The position numbers and the translations under genes are program-made. Positions 26,421 through 36,845 of a stretch of DNA of 64,000 nt are shown piece after piece. Each line of letters begins with the position of its first letter. Within the stretch, counting starts at the first letter, position 1. The stretch spans positions 1-64,000 of the forward strand of contig CAYUMU010000025.1 of NCBI GenBank assembly GCA_964445985.1. Reading direction: 5' to 3'. A model generated the notes under the pieces. That model made no database searches, was not told the origin of the DNA, and worked only from the letters and a program-made list of their open reading frames with translations. Origin of the DNA: CAYUMU01 sp964445985 (GTDB lineage: Bacteria; Planctomycetota; Planctomycetia; Pirellulales; S012-138).

Positions 26421-26990
26421 TGAGTATGTTGCCACGGCAGTGTGCCACAGTTCCTTGGGAGCAGTGCCGAACCGCCCACGGCTCGGCCAACGAAGTAGAA
26501 CGCCCGCCTCCGCCACGCACTGCTTGCGTTCGGCAGGCTGTACGAGTATGAATTCCGCGCGAATCGGGCGTTTGGCGGGCGAAAGCGCCCTGGCTCCCCG
26601 CGAGGGTCCAAGGTAGGATGTTATTGTTGGCCCGCCCACCGTTTTGCCTTCCGTTACCACGCTGCCACCCATAGAGAGACCTCCAGCATCGCGCTGGCGT
26701 CGTTGAATCATGCCAGCCTTCCTGCACCCCCCTCAGCCGTACGATTGCCACCAGCGGGTGCGATTTCGACGGCGGCTTGCTGGCGGTAACTTCAAGTAGC
26801 GACCATGGATGTGTCCTGCTGCCCTTCACGACTCCTCCGGAACGCCCCCGGCCGCAGGGCAGATGCGAACCCTTGTCATTGATTTTGGTCGATGGCCGTT
26901 GCCGAGGGCGCCCCTGTGATGCCCGGCCGAAGCGGCCTCCCCCCCGTCCAGACGCAACTAGCCCCACCTATTTTCCTTGGATTCCGATCG
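26353..26990. other. Long leader/intergenic region before typA
   Basis: About 640 bases. The first 70 are low-complexity GCTAGTAG-type repeats (26352-26420). The rest has no credible gene on either strand despite long open frames. No structured RNA was recognised. Confidence 0.45.
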
Positions 26991-28808
26991 ATGCGACGCG
27001 AAGACATTCGTAACGTGGCCATCATTGCTCACGTTGATCACGGCAAAACCACGCTGGTCGATTGCTTGCTGCGGCAAAGCGGTGAGTACCGCACCAGCCA
27101 GTTGCAAGGCGAGCAGATCCTCGATTCGGGCGACCTGGAGAAAGAGCGGGGGATCACGATTTTGGCGAAGAACATCGCCCTGCATTACAAGGACGTGAAG
27201 ATCAACCTGATCGACACGCCAGGCCACGCCGACTTTGGCGGCGAGGTGGAGCGAATTGTGCGGATGGCCGACGGCGCCTTGGTGCTGGTGGATGCGGCCG
27301 AGGGCCCCATGCCGCAAACCCGCTTCGTGCTGACCAAGGCTTTGGAGGCGGGCTTGAAGCCGATCGTGGTGATCAACAAGATCGACCGGCCCGACGCCCG
27401 TCCGCTGGAAGTGCTCAACGAAACCTTCGAGCTGTTCCTGGAACTGGGGGCCGACGACCACCTGGCCGATTTCCCCTACATGTTCGCCACCAGCCGCGAA
27501 GGCTACGCCACGCACGAGCCGGGCAAGCGCGGCGAGTCGATGAAGCCGCTGCTCGACATGCTGGTGAAAGAAATCCCTGGGCCAGAAATCGACGAAACGG
27601 CCCCTCTGCAAATGCTCACGACCACGCTCGACTGGTCGGAGTTCGTGGGCCGCATCGCGGTGGGCCGCATTTACTCGGGCTCGGTGCGCAAGGGCCAAAC
27701 CGTGGCCCTGATGCAAGACGGCGACGAGGTGAGCAACCGTAGAATCACCGCCGTGCATCTGTTCGACAAGCTGGGCCGGGTGGAAGTTCAAGAGGCCACC
27801 GCCGGCGACGTGGTGGCCCTGGTCGGGCTGGAAGACGTGGAAATTGGCGACACCATTGCCGACCTCGAACGGCCCGTCGCTTTGCCGCGCCTGCGGGTCG
27901 ATGAGCCCACGCTGGAAATGGTGTTTACCATCAATAACTCGCCGCTGGTGGGCAAAGATGGCAAGTACGTGACCAGCCGCAATTTGCGCGAGCGGCTCTA
28001 CAAAGAGCTGGAACGCAACGTGGCCCTCCGCGTGCAGCCGATTGAAGGGAGCGAAGCCTTCGCCGTGTCGGGGCGGGGCGTGTTGCATCTGTCGGTGCTG
28101 ATCGAAACCATGCGCCGCGAAGGCTTCGAGCTTTCCGTGGGCAAGCCCCGCGTCATCACCCACAAGCGGGCCGATGGCGTGACGGAAGAGCCCTTCGAGC
28201 AACTCGTGGTCGAAGTCCCTCCCGACAAGACCGGCCCGGTGATGGAACTGGTCGGCAATCGCCGCGGCGTGCTCGAAGAAATGAAGGGCCGCGGCAACTA
28301 CTCGCACCTGGAGTTTCTCATTCCAGCCCGAGGTCTGCTGGGCTTGCGCACCAAGCTGCTTAACGCCACGGCCGGCACGGCGATCATTCACCATCGGTTC
28401 CGCGAGTATCGGCCCTTGGCGGGCGAACTGAGCGAACGGCCCAACGGCGTGCTGATTTCGATGGTGGCGGGCAAAGCCGTGGCCTTTGGCCTCAACGGTT
28501 TGCAAGAACGAGCCGATCTGTTCGTTTCGCCCGGCGACGTGGTGTACGAAGGCATGATCGTGGGCGAGAACAGCCGCGAGCACGACATGGAAGTGAACCC
28601 CACCAAGGAAAAGAAGCTGACCAATGTGCGGGCCTCGGGGAGCGATACCAACATCTTGCTGCGGCCGGCCAGGGCCATGTCGCTGGAAGCCGCTCTCGAG
28701 TACATCGCCGAAGATGAATACGTGGAAGTCACGCCCAAGCAGGTCCGGCTGCGGAAGATTTTGCTATCTTCCCACGATCGACGGCGGTCGTCGAAACGGG
28801 GTGCTTAG
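26991..28808 (+). CDS. typA: Ribosome-associated GTPase TypA/BipA
   Basis: 605-residue translational GTPase of the TypA/BipA family, which binds ribosomes and helps assembly of the large subunit and growth under stress or cold. The G1 motif is IIAHVDHGKTTL, switch region ERGITILAKN, G3 DTPGHADFGGEVER and G4 NKIDRPDARP. The elongation-factor domains follow, with RGVLHLSVLIETMRREG and GRGNYSHLEFLIPARGLLGLR typical of BipA. Length is standard. The ATG at 26991 is chosen because the MRREDIRNVAIIAHVDHG opening is where homologs begin; the frame continues upstream to 26892 without support. No strong Shine-Dalgarno is visible. Confidence 0.95.
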   Translation: MRREDIRNVAIIAHVDHGKTTLVDCLLRQSGEYRTSQLQGEQILDSGDLEKERGITILAKNIALHYKDVKINLIDTPGHADFGGEVERIVRMADGALVLVDAAEGPMPQTRFVLTKALEAGLKPIVVINKIDRPDARPLEVLNETFELFLELGADDHLADFPYMFATSREGYATHEPGKRGESMKPLLDMLVKEIPGPEIDETAPLQMLTTTLDWSEFVGRIAVGRIYSGSVRKGQTVALMQDGDEVSNRRITAVHLFDKLGRVEVQEATAGDVVALVGLEDVEIGDTIADLERPVALPRLRVDEPTLEMVFTINNSPLVGKDGKYVTSRNLRERLYKELERNVALRVQPIEGSEAFAVSGRGVLHLSVLIETMRREGFELSVGKPRVITHKRADGVTEEPFEQLVVEVPPDKTGPVMELVGNRRGVLEEMKGRGNYSHLEFLIPARGLLGLRTKLLNATAGTAIIHHRFREYRPLAGELSERPNGVLISMVAGKAVAFGLNGLQERADLFVSPGDVVYEGMIVGENSREHDMEVNPTKEKKLTNVRASGSDTNILLRPARAMSLEAALEYIAEDEYVEVTPKQVRLRKILLSSHDRRRSSKRGA

Positions 28809-28949
28809 AGGGCCAGGTTCAAGCGGTGGTGATCGCGGGAGAAGTCGCGACCATTTTAATGGCGCGGGCAAGACAGCCGTGGTTTACCATCATAGGCATG
28901 TGGAGGATCGGAAAGTTTTGATCGACGCCGTTGCCTGGGAGTTGGTGGA

Positions 28950-29942
28950 ATGAAGGACTTGATGCGTTGCGGTTCCCTCGTCTGCGCGTTCATGGTTTTT
29001 TCGGGCGGGGCCAAGGCAGAAGAAAAACCAAACGCGACCTCCCCGCCGGCTTCCAGCCCGTCGGCGGATTCGTTCACGTTCGCGGCGATCGGCGACATTC
29101 CTTACGAGGAAGAGGAGTTTCCTTTGCTGCGCCGCCAGCTCGCGGAGTTGGAGCCCGAGATCCCGTTTATTTTTCACGTGGGCGACATCAAGCGTAGCAC
29201 GGTGCCGTTTCGCGAGGACGCCTACAGCCGCGTGGCCGATGAGTTGAAACGGTCGAAAGTTCCGGTATTTATCACCCTGGGCGACAACGAATACAACGAT
29301 GCGGCCGATCCCGTGTTGGCCCTGTCGTATTGGAAGAAGCATTTGGGCGACCTCCACAACCATTGGCAGCATGGGCTCGACGTGCGATACCAGGCGGAGC
29401 GTCGCGAAAACGTGGCCTTTATGCACCAGGGCGTGCTGTTCATCATGATCAACCTGGTGGGCAGCAAGGTGCATGATGCCCAGGAGTGGGCCGACCGATT
29501 GAAGGACGATGCCCAGTGGGTTACCGCCGGCTTTGCCAAGCACGGCGACCAGGCCAGGGCCGCGGTCATCATTGCCCATGCCCACGCGACCGGCACCCGC
29601 CAATCGCTGGCCAACGCCCTGATTCCACTGGCCAACAAGTTCGCCAAGCCGGTGCTCTACATTCATGGCGATGGGCATCGCTGGATTGAAGACCAACCTT
29701 TTGCCACGGCCCCCAATATCAAGCGAATTCAAATTGACCAGGGCGCCATCGCCCCGCCGCTCCGCGTGAAAGTTGCCGCGGCCCCCGCGCAAGCGAATGC
29801 CAACGGAAGCAAGGCTGCTCCCCTGTTTACCTTTGAACGCGGATTAACCGAGGAATACCTGCTGAAACGGGAAGCACTGCGAAAGAAGGCTCAAGAGAAG
29901 GCGGCCAAAGACGCGGAGCAAAAGGCAGCGCTGGGGAAGTGA
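28950..29942 (+). CDS. Exported calcineurin-like metallophosphoesterase
   Basis: 330-residue protein with a signal peptide (cleavage near GGAKA|EE, about residue 23). It carries the metallophosphoesterase pattern AAIGDIPY, HVGDIKR, TLGDNEYND, IIAHAH and IHGDGHRW, with Asp, Asn and His residues for a two-metal centre. It would hydrolyse phosphomono- or diesters outside the cytoplasm; the substrate is unknown. The C-terminal 30 residues are a highly charged Lys/Glu/Ala helix. GGAG eight bases before the ATG sets the start. It follows typA by 140 bases on the same strand, possibly by read-through. Confidence 0.78.
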   Translation: MKDLMRCGSLVCAFMVFSGGAKAEEKPNATSPPASSPSADSFTFAAIGDIPYEEEEFPLLRRQLAELEPEIPFIFHVGDIKRSTVPFREDAYSRVADELKRSKVPVFITLGDNEYNDAADPVLALSYWKKHLGDLHNHWQHGLDVRYQAERRENVAFMHQGVLFIMINLVGSKVHDAQEWADRLKDDAQWVTAGFAKHGDQARAAVIIAHAHATGTRQSLANALIPLANKFAKPVLYIHGDGHRWIEDQPFATAPNIKRIQIDQGAIAPPLRVKVAAAPAQANANGSKAAPLFTFERGLTEEYLLKREALRKKAQEKAAKDAEQKAALGK

Positions 29943-30315
29943 GACTGGCCCGGCCCCGCGGCGGCGGTCGTTGGACGGCGACTCTTTTCCGGCAAAGCGC
30001 GCGCGGGAACCGCGACGGCTTGGCGCGCACGCCCACGCGAAAGGCGCGCACGAGGGATGCGTTCCCTACCGCGACCGATCGGCTTCCACCCGCTTCTCCG
30101 AGTAACCAAATGGCCCATCCTGTCATTTCTATCTGACAGTGATCAGCGACGGACGGCTGCCGTCACGCCTTTTTTGCCGTCGTCGCGCGCTTTGCTCCCC
30201 GAATTGCCGCTATCTTCTCGCCCCTTGCCGTGCCGCATGTTAGAAGTGGAAGGTAGGCGGCTCTGCCACGCCTTGCCCCCATTCCTTCCCGTTAACTTCG
30301 CTCGCCGTTCGCTAT
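29943..30315. other. Intergenic region before the VWA/MoxR cluster
   Basis: 373 bases. It holds family C repeat copy 3 (30043-30069) preceded by a second GGCGCGCACG block, and a small inverted repeat GACGG/CCGTC near 30150. The promoter of the seven-gene cluster should lie here but is not identifiable. Confidence 0.45.
30043..30069. repeat. Family C repeat, copy 3
   Basis: GGCGCGCACGAGGGATGCG followed by a TCCCTACC block, a diverged relative of the repeats at 12543 and 21756 with the same GCACG...TGCG...CCCTAC layout. Confidence 0.45.
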
Positions 30316-31353
30316 ATGGACCCTCGTATCTTGGCCATTGTCGTTGCCCTGGGCGTGGCGCTGTTGATTGCGCTGGCCGAGTATTGGCACGCCAATCGAT
30401 CGAGGGCTGTTGATCGGTTGGCCTTTGGTCCCGCGGGCGGGCCGCGAGCTTGGACGAAGATTGCCCCGGCGGTTCGCGTGGTGGCCTGTGGGCTGTTGGC
30501 CTGGGGTTTGATGGTGCTGGCGCTTGTGGAGCCGGAGCTACTCGATCCCACGGGCAGTTCCGAGACGGAAGAAATCAATCCCGCCGACATTCAGCGGGTG
30601 ATTCTCGTGCTCGACGTTTCTCCCAGCATGAACGTGGCCGACGCCGGCAGCGAGCAAACGCTGCGCCGCCGCGATCGCGTGCTGGAAGTGGTGGAAGGCG
30701 TGCTGTCGCGGATTGCGTTGAGCCGAACTCGGTTTAGCGTGGTGGTGTTCTTCACGTCGGCCCGACCGATTGTGGTGGATGCGACCGATACCCAGGTGGT
30801 GCGCAACATTTTGGACAACCTGCCGCTGGTGTGGTCGTTTGAGCCGGGCGAAACGCGGCTGGTGGAGGGGCTGCGCGTGGCGGGTGAAATGGCTCGCGAC
30901 TGGCCGCCGCAAAGCGCCACCATGTTCTTGTGCACCGACGGCGATACCGTGGATTTCAACGAGGTGCCGGAGTTACCCCGCTCGATTCGCAAAGTGGAGA
31001 TTCTGGCGGTCGGCGATCCCGTGGTGGGGACCTTCGTGGGCAACCATGACTCGCGTCAGCAGGCGGCCGTGTTGCGACGACTGGCGGCCGAGCTGCGCGG
31101 CAACTATCACAATGTTAATCGGCGGCATATTCCGACTTCGGCCCTGCTCGATCTGGCCCGGGTTCCGCCTCCGCCGCCCTCGACCGGTTTGAGCATCAAA
31201 GACCTGGCGCGAATCGCCGTGGGTCTCGGCGCGCTGGCGTTGGCCCTGCTTCCGCTGGCATTGCAATTCTTGGGCAGCGGTTGGCGACCGCACCGCGAGT
31301 TGCCGGCCCGCCCCAGCAAGTCGGAATCGCTAGCCACGGGAGAATCCGCATGA
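30316..31353 (+). CDS. VWA-domain membrane protein (BatB/MxaL-like)
   Basis: 345-residue inner-membrane protein, first gene of a seven-gene cluster. Two N-terminal helices (about 4-22 and 50-72) precede a von Willebrand A domain with a metal-ion-dependent adhesion site: DVSPSMN, a middle Thr region and FLCTDGDT. A third helix lies at about 295-315. Proteins of this build accompany MoxR ATPases in Bat and mxa clusters and hold or mature envelope proteins. The stop codon overlaps the next gene by an ATGA. Confidence 0.82.
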   Translation: MDPRILAIVVALGVALLIALAEYWHANRSRAVDRLAFGPAGGPRAWTKIAPAVRVVACGLLAWGLMVLALVEPELLDPTGSSETEEINPADIQRVILVLDVSPSMNVADAGSEQTLRRRDRVLEVVEGVLSRIALSRTRFSVVVFFTSARPIVVDATDTQVVRNILDNLPLVWSFEPGETRLVEGLRVAGEMARDWPPQSATMFLCTDGDTVDFNEVPELPRSIRKVEILAVGDPVVGTFVGNHDSRQQAAVLRRLAAELRGNYHNVNRRHIPTSALLDLARVPPPPPSTGLSIKDLARIAVGLGALALALLPLALQFLGSGWRPHRELPARPSKSESLATGESA

Positions 31354-32114
31354 AGAAGTGGTTGATCTTGCTGTGGCTGCTGATCCCAGTGGGGCTGCTG
31401 AGTTATCACTTTGGCCCTGGGCAAGACGCCTTGGCGTTTCGCCAGGCGCGAGAGCATTTGTTGGTGGCCGAAAAGCTGGAACAACAGGGGCATTACGAAG
31501 AAGCGATCGAAGCCTACGCCGAATCGCAAGCCACGCTGCCGGCCGAAGAATCGACGGCATCGGCCAGCGACGTGGCGCGGGTGCAGTTGCGGATGGCCCA
31601 GATTCGCGGCCGTTTTCAGTTGGGCCAATTGGCCGAGACCATCGAAAACCTAAGCGGCCTGATTGCCGAAGTCGAACGCGACCACGGGGCCAACTCGCCG
31701 CTGGCGCGCGATGTGCGTGACTTTTTGGGCCGGGTTCACTTTCAGGCCATGGTGGCCTTGCGGCTGGAATCGGCGGAAGAAGAAGTGTGGCGGCGGCACT
31801 GGGAGCTGTCGCGGCAAAACTTCCGCTACCTGGCGGAGCACACCAGCGGGGCTCGCAATGTGCTCGATCGCCAGAATTTGGAAGTGGTGATCAAGTCGTT
31901 CAACACGCCGCCGCCCCCCACGGCCGCGGCTTCGGCGGCCAGCGCGTCGACGGCCGGCTTGAATACGGTGCTCACGCCAACGCCTCCGCCGCCCAACGCG
32001 GCGACCGGCAACGGGGGAGGGCCGCCTCCGCCGGTCACCCTCGACGCCCGTCCGCGGCAACCTACTCCTGAACAGCCTGAACCTGTCGCCAACGAATTCG
32101 ATTTAGGCTCTTAA
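31350..32114 (+). CDS. TPR-like single-span membrane protein (BatC/MxaK-like position)
   Basis: 254-residue protein translated from an ATG overlapping the previous stop (ATGA), so probably coupled. It has an N-terminal helix (3-20) acting as anchor or signal, then about 150 residues of helical pairs with a tetratricopeptide-like run (LVAEKLEQQGHYEEAIEAYAES). The Pro/Ala/Thr-rich tail of ~70 residues, with several proline tracts, is probably disordered. Partner binding for the adjacent VWA protein is the likely role, from context. Sequence identity to BatC or MxaK cannot be claimed. Confidence 0.7.
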   Translation: MKKWLILLWLLIPVGLLSYHFGPGQDALAFRQAREHLLVAEKLEQQGHYEEAIEAYAESQATLPAEESTASASDVARVQLRMAQIRGRFQLGQLAETIENLSGLIAEVERDHGANSPLARDVRDFLGRVHFQAMVALRLESAEEEVWRRHWELSRQNFRYLAEHTSGARNVLDRQNLEVVIKSFNTPPPPTAAASAASASTAGLNTVLTPTPPPPNAATGNGGGPPPPVTLDARPRQPTPEQPEPVANEFDLGS

Positions 32115-32178
32115 CGCTGGGGGGCGACCAGCCGCCCCCCATTCAGATATTTCTCTCTCGCCAACCCACCTGCTGACC

Positions 32179-35100
32179 ATGCATTATTTTCGATACCTGC
32201 TGATGTTGCTGGCTGCCTTGCCCTGGGGCGTACTGCCCTGCGCGGCGGGCGTTGCCTGGGCGGCCGACCAGGACGACGACATCGCCCCCAAGGAGTCGCC
32301 GCTGCGGAAGGATGTCGATCAATTCACCAGGATCAAATTCACGCGGCTGGCTGAGGAAGCCTTCCAGGCCGCGGTCACGCCGGAAAATCCCGCGTGGGAC
32401 GAGCCGACGCTGCTGCTGCACTGGGTGCAGGCTGGCAAGTGGGAAAAGGTCGGCGGCTTGCTGGAGCAGTTCGAAGCCGAAGCGGTGCGGCGGCTGCATG
32501 GCAAGATTTGCTCGGACTTGACCTATGCCAATCCCAAGTCGACCATCCTGCCGCAAGACGTGATTGCCTTGGCCGACGCCTCGCCGGTGGAGCTGGATGA
32601 CAAGCAAATCAGTCACCTGGGCGGGCTGGTCCGCCTGGCCATGCGCGACACGGAGTCGCGAACCGAGCTGGTGGAAATCCTGCGGAAAGGGACGCGGCGA
32701 TTGGGCGGCCCCAGCGAGCGGCGTCGGTTGATGGCGGCTCGGTTGCTGGTCAACGCCCAACTGTTGGCAGAGGCCAAGGCGTTCGGTATTGCCGAACAGG
32801 ACTTGCAGGTGGAGGCCGCCTTGCCAGAACAGGCTCCGGCCACCGCGACGCGCGGTTGGGCGGAATTGCTGGCCGTGCTCCGCAAGTCGTTGAGCAATGG
32901 CGGTGAAGTTGCGAATGACGCCGCGCGGCAAGCCGCGCTCGATGAATTGCACCTGCTGATGCTGGCCGGCACGCCGGCCGAGGTCGATCGGCAATTGCGC
33001 GCGATCGCGGCCGACAAGGCCCAGCCGCGGGTGGCCGGCGCGGTGTTTGCCATGATTGGCGAAAAAACGGCCGCCTCGAACCGCGAAGTCGATCTGACGG
33101 CGCGCGCGTTGCATATCGAACTGCAAGGCAGGGCGATGCGGCAGTTGGCCGCGACCACCGGTTTTGACGCCGAGCCCTGGCAGACCCTGGCCAACCTGGC
33201 CGCGAACAACTGGTTCAACGAAGCCCAATTCAGTTACAAGCTGTTGCCGACATGGCAAAAGGTGACCGACCCGGCGGCGCGCGCGCGTTACGCGCACGTG
33301 TCGCTGGAGCAGTTGATCGAGCACGCGCCCTCGGGGGCCTGGCTGGCGGCGGTGGAGCCGCAGTTGGCCTCGATCATGCGAATCACGCTGGCCCGGCTGA
33401 TTTTGTTTTCGGAAGACATTGATCGCGTGTTGCCCCACGTGCAGGCGTTGCAACAGACCGACCTGGTGGCGGCCGGTTCGTTGGCGAACGCCTATCTGGA
33501 AAATTGGGCTCGCCGCCACGATCCCAATCTTTCGGCCGAACTCCTCAAACAGTACAAGCTGGATAACCAGGTGGTGGTGCTGACCCGTTCGCAACAAGCC
33601 GCCGCGCTGACCCAACTGGCCGAGTTGCTCGAGTCGCTCTCGCCAGAAACGCGGGCTCTGCTCGACGAAGCTCAATTGGTCCGGGCGTTCGATTACTGCC
33701 ACAGCAAGGCCGAGATTTACACCCGCGAGCATGTGGTGCAAGTGTTCGGTTCGCTGGAAAAGCTGCCGGCCAGCCTGGTGTTGCTGATTTCGCAACGGAT
33801 GCGCGACAAGTTGGCCGTGCAGTGGCGCGAGTTCACGGTGCAACGCGACGCCGCCACGCGGCGCACGGCTGCCGATATTTTCACGCTGGTACACGATGGC
33901 TACGCCGAAGCCACCGGCATGGCCGCCGCCTGGCTCAAGTCGCGGCCTGACTCGTATCGGATGAACGGCGCGGCGGGCTCGCTGTTTTCGGATTGGGCCG
34001 AGTTCTCGTACTTTCAGGGCGTGGCGGTGGAAGATGGCCGCGACCGCTTCGCTTCGTACCTGGAGCATAGCCGGCAATCGCTGGAGCACTTCCGCGCCGG
34101 GGCGAAGGCCTATGCGGCCGTGGTTCCCAGCTTGACTCGCGCGGAGTATGACCTGCTGCCCTACAAAGCCTGGTTCCATGGGCTGTTGGGCATTACCCAC
34201 GACGCGGGCATCAACCTTCGCAAAGGCATCACCGCCGCCGACCTGAAAGAACTGCGGCAGGCCATGCTCGACCTGCCAGGCGGGGCCGGCGAGGTGCACT
34301 TGCGGCTGTTTTCGACCATGGTGGCCGAAAACATCGAGGCAGCCCGGATTGCTCCGGAAATGAAGTACCGCTATCTCTCCAGCGCGGTGCAGGTAACCGG
34401 CAGCCGGGCCACCATCTATCCGGCCGAAGAGAAGATCAAGTATTACGATTCGCTGCTGCAAGAAATCCGGTTGCGAACCCGGCTCGATGGCAGCGATCGG
34501 ATCCGCGCGCCAGGCGTGTTTGGCGTGTTCGTGAGCCTGGTGCATACGGCCGATGTGGCCCGCGAAAGCGGCGGCTTCGCCAAGTACCTGATGAATGAGG
34601 TGCAGCGCACCGTGTCGGGCCGAACCATCGTGGAGAAGCCGCTCTACCGCGACCGCCTGGAAGAAGCCCTGCGGGTTTCGCTGGGTAACTTTTTCGAGAT
34701 TCGCGCGATCGTGTTCGCCGATCCGGCCGCGGGCGCCCGCGGCGCCGAGACTCCGCCCGGCGCGCCCCAGCGCGAGTGGCAAGAAACGCCGCTGGCCTAC
34801 ATCTTGCTTGCCACGAAAGACCCCACGGTCGATCGGGTGCCGGCTTTGGAGATGGAGCTCGATTTCTTCGATCGGGAAGGCAGGGTGGTCATTCCGGTGC
34901 CGTCGAACCCGTTGCAGATTGAGTTATCTGCCGAGGCGCCGCCGGGCCGGCCGGCCAAGAACCTGGCCATCACGCAGATTGTGGATAGCCGCGAATTGAA
35001 AGACAACCTGCTCAAGATCGACGTGGCCGCCACGGCCGATGGCCTGGTGCCTGAGCTCGATCAGGTGCTCGATCTCAAAAACTATCCGCACGCCATTGTG

Positions 35101-35715
35101 GAAGTGGCCGACCGCGAAGGCTTGCAAATCGAGCGGTTGCACAGCGGGCCGGAAGGCATCTACCCCCTTTCCGAACGAAGCTGGACCATCCACCTCGACC
35201 CGGCCCCCTTGCTGCGCGGGGCGAAAGACCAGGTGGAGTTCGAGTTCCCCGCCGCGATGGCGAGCGACACCGAAATGGTCTATCGCCGCTACGACGACAT
35301 GGACCCGGTGGAAGCCGCGGCCCGCTTTACGCTGGTGGAAGGAGACGAGGCCGCGCGGCTGTCGCGGATTGATTACCGCGTGTGGGGCGCGGGTGGGATT
35401 GGCCTGTTGGCGGTGGCCGCGTTGGCGGTGCTGGTGGCGCGACGCGGCAAAGACGAGAGCCTGGAAGCCCCGCCGCTGTTTGCCGTGCCGGGCGAGTGCA
35501 CGCCCTTCGCGGTGATTGCGCTGCTGCAGCGGATTCAAACCAGCCCCGCGGTATCGCTCAGCGAAGCCGATCGCGCGTCGCTGGCGGCCGACATTCACTC
35601 CCTGGAGCAGCAAACATTTGCCCGTCAGGCCGGCTCGGCCCGCACCGAAGACTTGCAGGCGTTAGCCCGGGGCTGGGTTAGTAAGGCGCTGAAGTCGGCA
35701 AAGGTAGTGGTTTAG
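32179..35715 (+). CDS. Large exported alpha-helical protein with C-terminal membrane anchor
   Basis: 1178-residue protein I do not recognise. A signal peptide (AWA|AD, about residue 28) is followed by a very long, mostly helical region rich in Ala, Leu, Arg and Glu, possibly an alpha-solenoid. Near 850-1060 a strand-rich part follows, with FFDREGRVVIPVPSN. Then come one transmembrane helix (about 1069-1087) and a ~90-residue cytoplasmic tail (ECTPFAVIALLQRIQTS...). This topology puts the bulk in the periplasm. It sits between the TPR gene and moxR, where some Bat clusters encode BatD. It may be the large periplasmic partner of the VWA proteins. The whole gene has an antisense open frame that I regard as a shadow. 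Confidence 0.75.
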   Translation: MHYFRYLLMLLAALPWGVLPCAAGVAWAADQDDDIAPKESPLRKDVDQFTRIKFTRLAEEAFQAAVTPENPAWDEPTLLLHWVQAGKWEKVGGLLEQFEAEAVRRLHGKICSDLTYANPKSTILPQDVIALADASPVELDDKQISHLGGLVRLAMRDTESRTELVEILRKGTRRLGGPSERRRLMAARLLVNAQLLAEAKAFGIAEQDLQVEAALPEQAPATATRGWAELLAVLRKSLSNGGEVANDAARQAALDELHLLMLAGTPAEVDRQLRAIAADKAQPRVAGAVFAMIGEKTAASNREVDLTARALHIELQGRAMRQLAATTGFDAEPWQTLANLAANNWFNEAQFSYKLLPTWQKVTDPAARARYAHVSLEQLIEHAPSGAWLAAVEPQLASIMRITLARLILFSEDIDRVLPHVQALQQTDLVAAGSLANAYLENWARRHDPNLSAELLKQYKLDNQVVVLTRSQQAAALTQLAELLESLSPETRALLDEAQLVRAFDYCHSKAEIYTREHVVQVFGSLEKLPASLVLLISQRMRDKLAVQWREFTVQRDAATRRTAADIFTLVHDGYAEATGMAAAWLKSRPDSYRMNGAAGSLFSDWAEFSYFQGVAVEDGRDRFASYLEHSRQSLEHFRAGAKAYAAVVPSLTRAEYDLLPYKAWFHGLLGITHDAGINLRKGITAADLKELRQAMLDLPGGAGEVHLRLFSTMVAENIEAARIAPEMKYRYLSSAVQVTGSRATIYPAEEKIKYYDSLLQEIRLRTRLDGSDRIRAPGVFGVFVSLVHTADVARESGGFAKYLMNEVQRTVSGRTIVEKPLYRDRLEEALRVSLGNFFEIRAIVFADPAAGARGAETPPGAPQREWQETPLAYILLATKDPTVDRVPALEMELDFFDREGRVVIPVPSNPLQIELSAEAPPGRPAKNLAITQIVDSRELKDNLLKIDVAATADGLVPELDQVLDLKNYPHAIVEVADREGLQIERLHSGPEGIYPLSERSWTIHLDPAPLLRGAKDQVEFEFPAAMASDTEMVYRRYDDMDPVEAAARFTLVEGDEAARLSRIDYRVWGAGGIGLLAVAALAVLVARRGKDESLEAPPLFAVPGECTPFAVIALLQRIQTSPAVSLSEADRASLAADIHSLEQQTFARQAGSARTEDLQALARGWVSKALKSAKVVV

Positions 35716-35735
35716 CATCCGCTTTTTTCCGTAGG

Positions 35736-35816
35736 TCCTTAACGCGGGTCAACCACAAGCGGACTCGGCAGGCATTCAAGTTCTCCGCGGTTCGCAGAGA
35801 TGTTAACAAGCAAAAA
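35736..35816 (-). repeat. Dispersed repeat family A, copy 4 (inverted)
   Basis: Reverse complement of the family A element, from TCCTTAACGCGGG to GTTAACAAGC, with hairpin TTCTCCGCGGTTCGCAGAGA. It lies inside the seven-gene cluster between the large protein and moxR, the only sizeable gap in that cluster. Confidence 0.78.
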
Positions 35817-35864
35817 ATTAACCTTTCGCGGAGCGAAGGGCGACTTTCAACGGCCCTGGTGAAT

Positions 35865-36836
<972 letters not shown>

Positions 36837-36845
36837 CAGAGCGCC

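Noticed and set aside
26391..26967. Overlapping minus-strand frames of 106 and 189 codons before typA
   Set aside because: Their C-termini run into low-complexity tandem repeats and neither has a start signal or recognisable motif.
26958..28583. Antisense open frame of 541 codons over typA
   Set aside because: typA has all GTPase motifs on the plus strand; the antisense product matches nothing.
32143..34782. Antisense open frame of 879 codons under the large exported protein gene
   Set aside because: In GC-rich DNA the frame opposite a real gene often stays open. The translation has no domain, is rich in His/Gln/Gly and lacks a start signal, while the plus-strand gene has a signal peptide and a membrane anchor.
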